Position numbers and translations under genes: made by a program
From: Myxococcus sp. CA023
GTDB taxonomy: Bacteria > Myxococcota > Myxococcia > Myxococcales > Myxococcaceae
Length of the DNA: 64,000 nt
Direction of reading: 5' to 3'
Assembly: GCF_010998615.1 (NCBI RefSeq)
Contig: NZ_JAAEAH010000009.1
Location: 98,696-162,695, forward strand
The notes under the pieces: generated by a model
Told to the model about the DNA's origin: nothing
The model's database searches: none
The model's input: the letters and a program-made list of their open reading frames with translations, nothing else
Shown: in pieces, positions 32,847-42,715 of the stretch
How positions within the stretch are numbered: position 1 is the stretch's first letter
How the letters are laid out: each line of letters begins with the position of its first letter

Positions 32847-34232
32847 TCAGGGCTCTGTCGTCCGATTGGCGGCGAGCCCGATGACGTTGACCATCAAATC
32901 CTTGATGCGGCGCGGCTTCTCTCCGCCGTTGTCGCGGAGGATGAGGTCGATGTCGTCGTCGGCCCGGTGGTACTCGGGGATGAGGTCTCCGCCGCCGTTG
33001 GGGTTGGACAGGCCCTCGAACATGAAGAGGACGTCCTCGCCCTTGCGCCCGAAGGACGCACCGTCCTGCCGGTCGCGGAACACGTTGATGTCCCGGTTGA
33101 TTCGGTCGAACGGGTCATCGAGCTTCGCGTTCGCCTGGTCCAGCACGTCCCGGAAGTAGTTGGGCTGTCCGCGCGAGTTGGTGTCCACCACCGACAGGCG
33201 CTGGTCATCCCAGCGGCCCACCATGTCCACGTTGATGACGCCGGCAATCTCCTCCATGCCGAGCCCCGGAATCGGGTGGTCCACGAAGTACTGCGAGCCC
33301 ACCAGGCCCTTCTCCTCGGCGCCCGTCCACAGGAAGAGCACGGAGCGGTCCAGCTCGCCGCGCCTGGCCGCCTCCGCCAGCTCCGGCACCGCCGCCATCA
33401 GCACCGCGCTGCCGGAGGCGTTGTCGTCCGCACCGTTGAGGACGTTGCCGCGCCGGTCCACGCCGTCGTGGTCCAGGTGGGCCATCACCACGATGACCTC
33501 GTCCTTGTTCGGCCCCGAGCCCGGCAGCAGCGCCATGGTGTTCACCGCCTGTCCGGACGCGGAGGCCAGCTGGCGCAGCTCCTCCACGCTTCGCTGCGCC
33601 CCCTCGCGCGGTGGCGCCAGGGGCAGGCCGCGCGCGCTCATCGACTTCTCGTACTGCTGGTTGAGCAGCGCGAGCGTCTCCTTGGGCATGTTGTCGTCGA
33701 GGTAGAAGCCGCCCTCGAACAGCGCGTGTCCGTAGGTGTTCGGCGTGTGGCCGTGCTCGCCCGACTCGCCGCGCACCCCGGGCCGGCCCGCGAACGAGTA
33801 CACGTCGAAGCGCTGCTCGAAGGCGTTGTCCGGGTTGTTCGTGTTGGGGCCGACGAGGCCGTACTTCTGCACGTGCTGCTGCACGTACAGCGACGCGGCA
33901 TCCAGACCGGCTGACGGGCTGTCGCGGCCCTGGAGCTCGTCCGAGGACAGGTGCGCGATGTGCGTCATCGGGTCCGAGTCCACCGCGACGCTGTCCACCT
34001 CCGGCTCCGGCGCGGGTGCCGGCTCCACCGGCGCGGTGGGCGGCGGCGTGGGCACGGTGCACACGAGCGGCCGGGGCGCGCGGGCCGAGGACTCGAAGCG
34101 GTCCGCGTTCCAACCGGGAGGCGCGCTGGCGGGCTTCGCCGGGGACTCGGAGGCCCGGGCGTCCTTCGCCACGGCGGCGCGCGGCGGAAGTGAGGGGAGA
34201 GGACGCGGGCTGTCGCTGACTTTCGTGGCCAT
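32847..34232 (-). CDS. M28-family zinc aminopeptidase
   Basis: A 461-residue peptidase with an unusual N-terminal 90 residues that are Pro/Ala-rich and lack a clear signal peptide (MATKVSDSPRPLPSLPPRAA). The M28 fold follows, with the zinc ligands in order: His of MAHLDHDG, Asp of NGADDNASG, the Glu pair in WTGAEEKGL, Asp of INVDMVGR, and His of EYHRADDD near the C-terminus. DELQGRDSPSAG is the usual family start. It probably removes amino acids from peptides. The ATG at 34232 was chosen because earlier sequence is not coding. It stands alone, opposite the Pvc16-type gene. Confidence 0.88.
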   Translation of the reverse strand: MATKVSDSPRPLPSLPPRAAVAKDARASESPAKPASAPPGWNADRFESSARAPRPLVCTVPTPPPTAPVEPAPAPEPEVDSVAVDSDPMTHIAHLSSDELQGRDSPSAGLDAASLYVQQHVQKYGLVGPNTNNPDNAFEQRFDVYSFAGRPGVRGESGEHGHTPNTYGHALFEGGFYLDDNMPKETLALLNQQYEKSMSARGLPLAPPREGAQRSVEELRQLASASGQAVNTMALLPGSGPNKDEVIVVMAHLDHDGVDRRGNVLNGADDNASGSAVLMAAVPELAEAARRGELDRSVLFLWTGAEEKGLVGSQYFVDHPIPGLGMEEIAGVINVDMVGRWDDQRLSVVDTNSRGQPNYFRDVLDQANAKLDDPFDRINRDINVFRDRQDGASFGRKGEDVLFMFEGLSNPNGGGDLIPEYHRADDDIDLILRDNGGEKPRRIKDLMVNVIGLAANRTTEP

Positions 34233-34465
34233 GGTAGAGGAATCCCGGTGCGCGTGGGGGTGGCGCGTCTTGGAATTATCCGTCCCAGCCGTCCGGAAGT
34301 TGTGCGCCTTCTTTTCCCCTGAGATTGCCGGGGGTTGTTGAAGGCCGGACGTCGCTCCGCCCCGCCGGTCAATACCTGCACCTGGAAGCCGGTGACACGT
34401 TGCAAGTCCGGAAAGCACCGGGCTGCGAGTGGCCCGGGTCGACCGGCCCAGGACGGGGGGTCCGG

Positions 34466-35161
34466 ATGATCGACGAAGTCGATCAACGTTTGAAGGCGTG
34501 GGTGGGCCGCATTGCCGGTGATGTCCCGGTGTTCCTGGGCGTGCCGGACCGCGAATCGCTCGAGCGAGGCGTCTGTCTGTACCTGCTGGAGCTGGGGCCC
34601 GCGCCTCCGGTCCGGAGCGGGGGCGGGGGGCGCGCGTCGCTGCAGATTTCGGTCTGCTACCTCATCACCGCGGGGGCGGAGTCCCCGGAGCGAGCGCACC
34701 GGCTGCTGGGTGAACTCGTCTTCGCGGCCATGGAGGAGGCGGACTTCGAGGTGGAGCTCACGCCGGTGCCCACCACGGTGTGGGCCGGGCTGAGGACCGC
34801 GCCGCGTCCCTGCTTTCGCCTGCGCGTCCCGGTGCGGCGGGAGCGCGCGATGCCCGTCATCCACCGGGTGCTCTTTCCCGCCACGCCCCAGGCCACGCCG
34901 ACACCCGCGGAGGCGCTGCTGGGCTGTGTCGTTGGCCCGGGGGACGTGCCGATTCCGGGCGCGCTCGTCGAGCTGCCCACGCTGAAGCTCACCACGCGCA
35001 CGGATGCCAAGGGCTGCTTCCGTTTTCCCAGCGTGCCCCCTGTGGCCACGCTGGGACGGCTGGAAGTGCGCGCCAAGGGTGAGCTGCTCGAGCTGGACCC
35101 GGAGGTGCTTGCCGCCGAGCCCCAGCCCCTGCTCATCCGCCTGCCGTTGAAGGAGGAGTGA
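34466..35161 (+). CDS. Pvc16 (DUF4255)-type protein with C-terminal carboxypeptidase-regulatory domain
   Basis: A 231-residue protein starting MIDEVDQRLKAWVG. Residues 1-150 resemble Pvc16/DUF4255, a tail-tube terminator of phage-tail-like (eCIS) particles. Residues 155-225 (LLGCVVGPGDVPIPGALVEL, then TRTDAKGCFRFPSVPP) form a carboxypeptidase-regulatory/TonB-plug-like beta-sandwich, a fusion also seen on Pvc16 proteins. No sheath, tube, baseplate or ATPase gene of such a particle is in the window, so this is an orphan copy. It is followed on the same strand by two proteins of unknown function, the first one base after its stop. Confidence 0.72.
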   Translation: MIDEVDQRLKAWVGRIAGDVPVFLGVPDRESLERGVCLYLLELGPAPPVRSGGGGRASLQISVCYLITAGAESPERAHRLLGELVFAAMEEADFEVELTPVPTTVWAGLRTAPRPCFRLRVPVRRERAMPVIHRVLFPATPQATPTPAEALLGCVVGPGDVPIPGALVELPTLKLTTRTDAKGCFRFPSVPPVATLGRLEVRAKGELLELDPEVLAAEPQPLLIRLPLKEE

Positions 35162-35162
35162 C

Positions 35163-35534
35163 ATGCCGCAAAGCCACCCGTCGCCTGTCACCTCCGAGGA
35201 GACGCCACCGAGTGCCACCGCGCCGAACCCTGCTCACGGGACGCTGGAGACGTCCTGGATTGATGAATGGGGCATGGCGCCCGAGGCGTCCTTCCCCGAT
35301 GCGTGGAGCGCGCGGCTGAAGGCGTCCGTCTCCGGTGCGCCCGATGCGTGGAGCGTGGGCCCTGTGGCTTCCATTCCCGGTGTCTCCGATGCGTGGGGCG
35401 TGGGGCCAGAGTTGCTCGCGGCGTATGCACTGAGCCCGGCGGCTCGGGGCCTTCGGGCGGCCACGTCGGAGGCCTGGGAACGGAGCGAGCCTCCACCCGT
35501 GGCCACCGCAGGGACGCGACGTCGAGGCGAATGA
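35163..35534 (+). CDS. small repeat-containing protein of unknown function
   Basis: A 123-residue protein beginning one base after the Pvc16-type gene. It has no signal peptide or known domain. The middle holds three degenerate copies of an Asp-Ala-Trp-Ser unit (PDAWSARLKAS, PDAWSVGPVAS, SDAWGVGPEL), rich in Trp, Gly and Pro, and the end is basic. It may be a flexible adaptor, but there is no direct evidence. Tight spacing suggests joint translation with its upstream neighbour. Confidence 0.65.
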   Translation: MPQSHPSPVTSEETPPSATAPNPAHGTLETSWIDEWGMAPEASFPDAWSARLKASVSGAPDAWSVGPVASIPGVSDAWGVGPELLAAYALSPAARGLRAATSEAWERSEPPPVATAGTRRRGE

Positions 35535-35647
35535 TGGAACGGACAGCCTTCCGCGACAGGCCGGGCGATGGGGGAACCGCCGGGCTTGAGGCGGGAGCGC
35601 TGGCCTGACTCGCTCAATGCCGCACGGTCCTCCAAGAGAGCAGGTCG

Positions 35648-36739
35648 ATGTCTCGCGTCTTCGATATCTCCGCGGTCACGGACACCCTCCGTCTGTCCCC
35701 CAGCGGGACGGGGGAGGCCGTCTTCCACGTCATCAACGCCTCGCGTGCACCTGTGCGCGCGCGCCTCTCGGTGGTGCCTGACGCAGGCGCCCGGCGCGAG
35801 TGGTTCTTCATCGACGGCGATACCCAGCGCGACTTTCCTCCGACGGGCGCGCAGCGAATCCTCATCCGGCTCCGCGTGCCAGCGGGGACGCTACCGGGCC
35901 ACTTCACCTTCCACCTGCGAGTGGAGGACTGCGACGGCCCCGACGCGCGGTTCGCACAGGGGCCCGCCGTCACCGTCGAGGTGGTCTCCTCGCCGCCCGC
36001 CGCGAGGGCGTTCCCCATGAACTGGGCTGTCATGGCGGTGGGGACGTTCATCCTGCTGGGGACGGTGGCCTCCCTGCTCGCCGCGGGCAGGGCGCGGCAG
36101 CCCAGCCCCGGGGCGCCCTGTCCAGATGGGCATTGTGGCAAGGGGCTGACGTGCGCGAAGCAGCTCGATGGGGGCGTGTGCCTGGCATCGCAAGGCCAGC
36201 CCTGTGAGGCGGGCTCCCAGTGCATCACCGGCTTCTGTGAGCCCGGCGTGGGGTGCACGGTGCCGCTGGGAAAGGAGTGCACCTCCCCGGAGGACTGCCC
36301 GGGCGCGCTGACGTGTGCCGACGTGCTGGGCTCGTCCGTCTGTCTCCTCGAGCCGGAGGAGTCCTGCGAGCACGACCGCGACTGCGCCAGCTTCTTCTGT
36401 AACGCGGAGCGCAAATGCAACCGCGATGACGGACGCTGTGACAGCAACGCCGAATGTCATTCGCCCACGCAGTGTGGCGCGACGAAGCTGTGCCAGCTTC
36501 CAGATGGACAGCCGTGCATGCGGCACGAGGCCTGCCTCTCCGGTTACTGCTCGGAGACCTGCCAGGTGTCGACGGAGTCCTTCCAGTGCGAGTCACCGTG
36601 CCCCGCGTACACCGCATGTGTGTCGGGAAGTTGCATCCCCGTGGACGGCAAGCTCCTCAACCAGAACATGCTGCTGACGGCGCCCCGGATCCTCAAGGGC
36701 ATCCGGGAGCTGCGCATCCAGCAGGGCATCCAGCCGTAG
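35648..36739 (+). CDS. membrane protein with Ig-like and Cys-rich Dickkopf-like regions
   Basis: A 363-residue protein of unusual build. Residues 1-115 look like an immunoglobulin-like beta-sandwich (SRVFDISAVTDTLRLSPSGT, then VFHVINAS), followed by one membrane helix (MNWAVMAVGTFILLGTVASLLA, residues 124-145). The remaining 200 residues hold about 28 Cys in repeated short units such as GQPCEAGSQCITGFCEPG, the style of Dickkopf/EGF-like secreted modules. There is no N-terminal signal, so the Ig-like part would be cytosolic and the Cys-rich part periplasmic. It follows the Pvc16-type gene and the repeat protein on the same strand; whether they work together is unknown. Confidence 0.7.
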   Translation: MSRVFDISAVTDTLRLSPSGTGEAVFHVINASRAPVRARLSVVPDAGARREWFFIDGDTQRDFPPTGAQRILIRLRVPAGTLPGHFTFHLRVEDCDGPDARFAQGPAVTVEVVSSPPAARAFPMNWAVMAVGTFILLGTVASLLAAGRARQPSPGAPCPDGHCGKGLTCAKQLDGGVCLASQGQPCEAGSQCITGFCEPGVGCTVPLGKECTSPEDCPGALTCADVLGSSVCLLEPEESCEHDRDCASFFCNAERKCNRDDGRCDSNAECHSPTQCGATKLCQLPDGQPCMRHEACLSGYCSETCQVSTESFQCESPCPAYTACVSGSCIPVDGKLLNQNMLLTAPRILKGIRELRIQQGIQP

Positions 36740-36749
36740 CCGGTGCGTG

Positions 36750-37208
36750 TCACGGCAGTGCCGGCCGCACCGTCTTGCCGATGTCCACCAGCCGCCGCAC
36801 CTGTTCTTCGCTCAAGCCCAGGTGCCGCGCGGCGCCCGGGACGTCCCCCGGAATGAAGGCGCGCATGGCCCGGGGAGTGAACCAGTTGAAGAGCGTCACG
36901 ACGCCGCGGACCAGTGGGGACTCGGTGAACACCGCCGTGGGCGGAATGACGTAGTCCTTGGGCACCTGGTTGAGCGCCTGTTGTCGCTGGGTGGCATTGG
37001 GCCCGGGCCCTTCGGCCAGGACGAGCTGCCCGGTGGCCGTGTCCTGGTGACGCGCGATGAGCTCGCAGTAGCGCGCCCAGTCGTCGGGGGCCGGTGGCTG
37101 CGCGTTGTGCGCCACCACCAGCACCGTGCCGACATATGCCAGCCCCAACGTTCGGCTCCGCACCACATCCTGGATGTCGGGCGCGTCGAGCTGGACGGGA
37201 GCTGTCAT
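36750..37208 (-). CDS. conserved hypothetical protein, about 150 residues
   Basis: A 152-residue protein without a signal peptide. It starts MTAPVQLDAPDIQDVVRS and has a mixed alpha/beta pattern: VLVVAHNAQPPAPDDWARYC, then LVLAEGPGPN; the C-terminal FIPGDVPGAARHLGLSEEQV is helical. The size and the pattern of a cytosolic protein reporting on a partner resemble STAS/SpoIIAA-like proteins common in myxobacteria, but no motif confirms this. It is convergent with the Cys-rich membrane protein (10 bases apart). Confidence 0.65.
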   Translation of the reverse strand: MTAPVQLDAPDIQDVVRSRTLGLAYVGTVLVVAHNAQPPAPDDWARYCELIARHQDTATGQLVLAEGPGPNATQRQQALNQVPKDYVIPPTAVFTESPLVRGVVTLFNWFTPRAMRAFIPGDVPGAARHLGLSEEQVRRLVDIGKTVRPALP

Positions 37209-37338
37209 CGCCGCGTCTCTCCGTTGGATTGCGAGCATGCCGGAGTGTTCCTCCGCATGACTCCATGTGCAACCTGTATTCCTCGGAATGCTTGTCACTC
37301 CGGCTCTCGAGGTGAGGCGCCGGAGGAGCGGCGTGGGG

Positions 37339-38805
37339 CTATCGGGCAGGGACGCGGAGGACCAGGCCCGGCGGAGGCAGGTTCCAGGCAGAGGAGGTGT
37401 CTCCCCAGGCCGCGATGGTGCCGTCGCGCCGGAGCGCCAGGCTCTTGTTGAAGGCCTGGCCCACGACGGCGGCGACATCCGCCAATCCCGCGGGGAGCGT
37501 CGTCTGGCCATAGGCGCTGTTCCCCCAGGCGACGACGGTGCCGTTGGACCGGAGCGCCATGTAGTGGTGTTCGCCTCCCGCGACATCCACGACATCGCTG
37601 AGGTCCGGGGTGAGCGCGAGGTCGTAGTACGCCGCGCCAAATCCCCAGACGGCCGCGGTCCCGTCCGCCCGCAGCGCCAGTGCGCTGCTGCTCGTGTTGG
37701 CGATGGCCACTACGTCGTCCAGGCCCGCCGGGACGACGAGGAGGTCGAACACGTCCTGCCCCCAGACGGTGAGGGTGCCGTCCGCTTTGAGCGCCATGCC
37801 GTGGTATGCCCCCGCGGATACCGCGACCACGTCCTGAAGCCCGTCAGGGACATGCGTCTGCTGGTCGATTTCCGAACCGATGGCCACGACCGTCCCATCC
37901 CGCTTGAGCGCGAGGACCAGGACTCCGTTCGCGCTGATGTCCACGACGTCCGACAGGCCCGCGGGCACCGGGACGGGGTCGGGGCCGCCCCACTTGACCA
38001 CGGTTCCATCCGCCTGCAGGGCCACGGCGAAGGTCGCCCCCGCGCCCACGCTCACGACATCGGAAAGTCCCGCTGGAGTCGGAGTGACATCATTCGGGGA
38101 GTCGGCCGAGCCCCAGACGGTGACGGTGTTGTTTGGCAGGACGCCAATGCCCCAGTTGGCCGCATACGCGAGGGTCCGCTGCCGGAGCACTCGCAGCGAC
38201 GCGGTGGCGGTGGGCTTCCAATCCACGCCAGGCGTGACGACGACCTCCTGCTCGCCGGGCACGAGGCTCCCTGGCACGCGCACTACCACCTCCGTGTCCG
38301 ACCAGGACAGGTACTCCTCGGCGTCCACGCCGCCGATGGAGACGCGGGAGGTGTCGCGCGCCTCGCCGAAGCCGGAGCCGGTGAGCTTCAGGTGGCCCCG
38401 CTGCACGGTGAGGGCGGGCGCCTCGAGCACCAGGGCTTCCTGGCGGCGGCTCAGCGACAGGTCGACCGACGTCGTCTGACCCGGTTGGACCTCCAGCGTG
38501 TCCTCGGCCTGCTCGTAGTTGCTCCGATGGGCCGCCACGGTGTGCGTTCCCGTGGGGACGTTGTCGAACGTGAAGCGGCCTTGAGCGTCCGTGGTCACGC
38601 TGTCGCTCACGCCGGAGAGGATGACGGTGGTGCCCTCATGGTGGCTCTCCCCTTCGAGGAGGGCCTGCCCCGTCACGCGGCCGAGCTGTGTCCCTGAGTC
38701 GTGTGGCTGTGTGCCGGCGTCGGGAGTGGGGGCGGGACTGTCAGGGGTGCAGGCGGAAAGGGCCAGGAGGAGGGCCCAGAGCCATGAGGTTCTTGCGAGA
38801 CGCAT
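37339..38805 (-). CDS. lipoprotein with IPT/TIG domain and RCC1-type beta-propeller
   Basis: A 488-residue lipoprotein (lipobox LSAC near residue 19). After an Asp/Pro linker, residues 40-110 form a carboxypeptidase-regulatory beta-sandwich (GTTVILSGVSDSVTTDAQGR), then an IPT/TIG-like domain, and residues 195-488 form RCC1-like repeats, each with a pattern DVVxVxAGxxxxxALxxDGTVVxWG. Seven or so repeats give a closed propeller. Propellers of this type bind proteins or carbohydrates; a surface-adhesion or prey-binding role is possible but not shown. The ATG at 38805 begins MRLARTSW. Confidence 0.8.
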   Translation of the reverse strand: MRLARTSWLWALLLALSACTPDSPAPTPDAGTQPHDSGTQLGRVTGQALLEGESHHEGTTVILSGVSDSVTTDAQGRFTFDNVPTGTHTVAAHRSNYEQAEDTLEVQPGQTTSVDLSLSRRQEALVLEAPALTVQRGHLKLTGSGFGEARDTSRVSIGGVDAEEYLSWSDTEVVVRVPGSLVPGEQEVVVTPGVDWKPTATASLRVLRQRTLAYAANWGIGVLPNNTVTVWGSADSPNDVTPTPAGLSDVVSVGAGATFAVALQADGTVVKWGGPDPVPVPAGLSDVVDISANGVLVLALKRDGTVVAIGSEIDQQTHVPDGLQDVVAVSAGAYHGMALKADGTLTVWGQDVFDLLVVPAGLDDVVAIANTSSSALALRADGTAAVWGFGAAYYDLALTPDLSDVVDVAGGEHHYMALRSNGTVVAWGNSAYGQTTLPAGLADVAAVVGQAFNKSLALRRDGTIAAWGDTSSAWNLPPPGLVLRVPAR

Positions 38806-38948
38806 CGGCGGGACTCCAGTGTGTGCGGGGGAAGCACTCCTCGGGCCGGAGGTGGAGGCCTTCGACGCGGAAGAGTGCCTGTGGCAGCCACCTGTCGCCG
38901 ACTGGGAATTGTAATTCAAATTGCGTCTGGCGTTGCCAGCGTCTGCGT

Positions 38949-40742
38949 CTAGTCGAGGATGAGCTCCACCATCAGGTCGTCCTCGGGGTCCTCCTGGATG
39001 GAGGCGTCCGAGTCGTCTACGTCGTATCCCTTGAGGGAGAAGCCCAGGGGCGTCTGTGCGCCGATGCAGGGAATCGTGCGGGGCGAGGTGCCTACGCCGT
39101 CACCATCCACGTCAGGGTAGAGAACCGTCCAACGATAGCGCGCGGCGTCCGTGTCATCGCAGTCATTGCCCGTGGCCTGGGTGAAGTAGGGCTCGGGAAG
39201 TGATGCACCGGTGCACACGGTCCCTGCTTCGGGGTGGGTGTGCCCATCCGCGTCCCGGTCCACATGCGCGTAGGCCACCTGTCGCCAGCGCGCCGCGTCT
39301 TCCGCCGCGCAGTCTGTCCCCTGAGCCGACCACGGCGCGGGCACCGTGCCATCCGTGCACAGCGCGACGGCGTCCCCCGCGCCTACGCCGTCCCCGTCCG
39401 CATCCGTCCACGCCTGGACGGTAGTGTGGATGCTCTGGTCCGCGTCGTCGCAGTCGTTCCCTCGTGGTGTGGTGGCATGGCCGGGCGGCAGCGCCATGCC
39501 CGAGCACACCGTGCCCACCTCCGGCGCGGTGAAGCTGTCACCGTCCGCATCCCGGTGCGAGTAGGCCAGGAGCCTCCAGAGGAGGGGGGCCGTGTCGTCG
39601 CAGTCGGTGTTCACCGCCGAGTACCCAACGGGAATCTGCCGGCCCGCACAGAAGGTCTGCCGCGTGCCTGCGCCGAAGCCGTCCCCGTCATCGTCGGAAT
39701 ACACGTGCCAGGTCACCATGACGGTGGCATCGCGGTCGTTGCAGTCATGACCGGTGGGCCACTGGGCATAGCCCGGAGGAAGCGCCGCGCCGCTGCAGGT
39801 TACGCCCTGTTCGGGCACCGTGTCGCCGTCACCGTCCGAGTCCCGGTGGGCATAGGAGCGCCACTGCCACCGCGTGGCGTCCTCCGGCGCGCAGTCAACG
39901 GAGTCCAGCGCGTAGCCGGGAGGCGCCGTGCGGCCCGTGCACCGCATGACGGGGCCACCACTGCCGAAGCCGTCTCCGTCCACATCCGCGTAGACGGTGC
40001 GCTCCTGCCACCATGCGGCGTTCGTGTCGTCGCAGTCCAGGCCGCGCGCCTCCAGGGCGTAGCCGGCGGGCAGTGTCATGCCGGAGCAGACCCGGCCTTC
40101 CTCGGGCACGGTGAAGCCGTCGCCGTCCGCGTCCCGGTGGGTGTAGTCGCGCCACGTCGAGCGCGCGCGGTCGTCGGGTGCGCAGTCGCCGTCGACCACC
40201 GCGTAGCCCCGGGGCAGGTCCCTGCCCGCGCAGTGAAAGATGGGCTCGCCGTTGCCGATGCCATCGAAGTCCACGTCCGGCCAGAGCTGGGTGGAGGCGG
40301 CGAAGCGAGGGGCGTTGTCGTCGCAGTCCGGCGCGCCGGGTTGCTCGCGGTAGCCCACGAGCGGCTCTCCCACACAGCCCGTCACCGGGCCTTCCGCGGT
40401 CGCTCCGTCTCCATCCTGGTCCGGATAGAGCCCGGCCCGCTCCCGCCAGCGGGTCGCGTCGCCCGGAGCGCAGTCGCCGCTCTGCTGGCTCCAGCCTTCG
40501 GGGAGGCGCTCGCCGGCGCAGACCTCGCGCATCGCGCCAGCGCCCACGCCGTCGCGGTCATCGTCCGCGGAGCCTTCCAGGAGCCGCCACCGGCTCGCAT
40601 CGCCGGGCGCGCAGTCCGCCGCGTCCGCGACACCGTCCCCGTCCGCGTCCTCTTCCGTGGGGCCTGCTTCCGGAGAACACCCCGCGAGGAGTCCCACCAC
40701 GGTCAGCGTCAACGCCAGCCACGTCTTTCGGTTCGTCCCCAT
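38949..40742 (-). CDS. lipoprotein with eleven MopE-like metal-binding repeats
   Basis: A 597-residue lipoprotein. The signal is MGTNRKTWLALTLTVVGLLA with the lipobox LAGC. The mature protein consists almost wholly of tandem units of 45-50 residues. Each begins DCDD or DCAPxD, contains an Asp-rich loop (DxDGDG) and ends with a Cys and a xLPxGY stretch. Two unit types alternate, one with DCAPxDATRW and one with DCDDxxA. This is the PF11617 metal-binding repeat of copper-binding MopE-like and many myxobacterial proteins; it probably binds calcium or copper outside the cell. An ATG at 40760 is an alternative start. Confidence 0.82.
   Translation of the reverse strand: MGTNRKTWLALTLTVVGLLAGCSPEAGPTEEDADGDGVADAADCAPGDASRWRLLEGSADDDRDGVGAGAMREVCAGERLPEGWSQQSGDCAPGDATRWRERAGLYPDQDGDGATAEGPVTGCVGEPLVGYREQPGAPDCDDNAPRFAASTQLWPDVDFDGIGNGEPIFHCAGRDLPRGYAVVDGDCAPDDRARSTWRDYTHRDADGDGFTVPEEGRVCSGMTLPAGYALEARGLDCDDTNAAWWQERTVYADVDGDGFGSGGPVMRCTGRTAPPGYALDSVDCAPEDATRWQWRSYAHRDSDGDGDTVPEQGVTCSGAALPPGYAQWPTGHDCNDRDATVMVTWHVYSDDDGDGFGAGTRQTFCAGRQIPVGYSAVNTDCDDTAPLLWRLLAYSHRDADGDSFTAPEVGTVCSGMALPPGHATTPRGNDCDDADQSIHTTVQAWTDADGDGVGAGDAVALCTDGTVPAPWSAQGTDCAAEDAARWRQVAYAHVDRDADGHTHPEAGTVCTGASLPEPYFTQATGNDCDDTDAARYRWTVLYPDVDGDGVGTSPRTIPCIGAQTPLGFSLKGYDVDDSDASIQEDPEDDLMVELILD
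39000..40620 (-). repeat. array of eleven alternating metal-binding repeat units
   Basis: Within the lipoprotein gene, eleven units of roughly 140-150 bases encode Asp-rich, Cys-containing repeats. The two types alternate, one with the DCAP start and the other with the DCDD start, suggesting duplication of a two-unit block. The DNA copies have diverged enough that few long identical stretches are evident. Confidence 0.7.
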
Positions 40743-40772
40743 GGGCGCCGTTCGTGCCATCGACGTGCGGTG

Positions 40773-41141
40773 CTAGGGGACGCGGGTCAGGTTGCAGGCG
40801 AATTGGTGGTAACTGATGCTGCCTCCCGACGACGTGGTGAACAGGTAGGCGCCAGGTTTGGTCATGGCGAGCAGGGCCAGTCGGTCGCAGCGGTCGCGGT
40901 ATGCCACCGCACTGTTCTGGGTGTTGTTTGGCGCCGAGAAGGTCAGCGTTCGGGGAGATGCTTCGCCTTGGAGCACACCCGTTATCTCGATGCTGCCTTC
41001 GAGCCGGACGGTGTAGCTATCCACGGTCGTGAAGACGTATTCCCGGCCGCTTTCAGCCCGCTCCGCCACCGCGGTGGAGGCCGCGAACAGGGCCGCGAGC
41101 AAGGGAAGGGCCTGGATGCGCCGGGACAGGGACTTCGGCAT
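40773..41141 (-). CDS. small secreted protein of unknown function
   Basis: A 122-residue protein with a signal peptide (LPLLAALFAASTAVAERAES, cut near residue 27). The mature part is beta-rich with two Cys pairs placed to form one disulfide (RDRCDRLAL and HQFACNLT). No family could be named. It lies 31 bases upstream of the metal-repeat lipoprotein gene on the same strand, and the two may form an operon. Confidence 0.72.
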   Translation of the reverse strand: MPKSLSRRIQALPLLAALFAASTAVAERAESGREYVFTTVDSYTVRLEGSIEITGVLQGEASPRTLTFSAPNNTQNSAVAYRDRCDRLALLAMTKPGAYLFTTSSGGSISYHQFACNLTRVP

Positions 41142-41296
41142 AAGGGGTTCCTCGCGGAGGGGCTAAAAACGGGCGGATTCCGCCGTGGGCCCACTCCGCC
41201 CTATACGCCCTACGCTCGATTCCTTGGCGGATTCGGCGCCAACGCGCCCCGTGCTGCACCTTGTCACAGCCGTCCGGCTGCAATACGCCTAGAGGC

Positions 41297-42703
<1,407 letters not shown>

Positions 42704-42715
42704 GGGCGCCGGACG

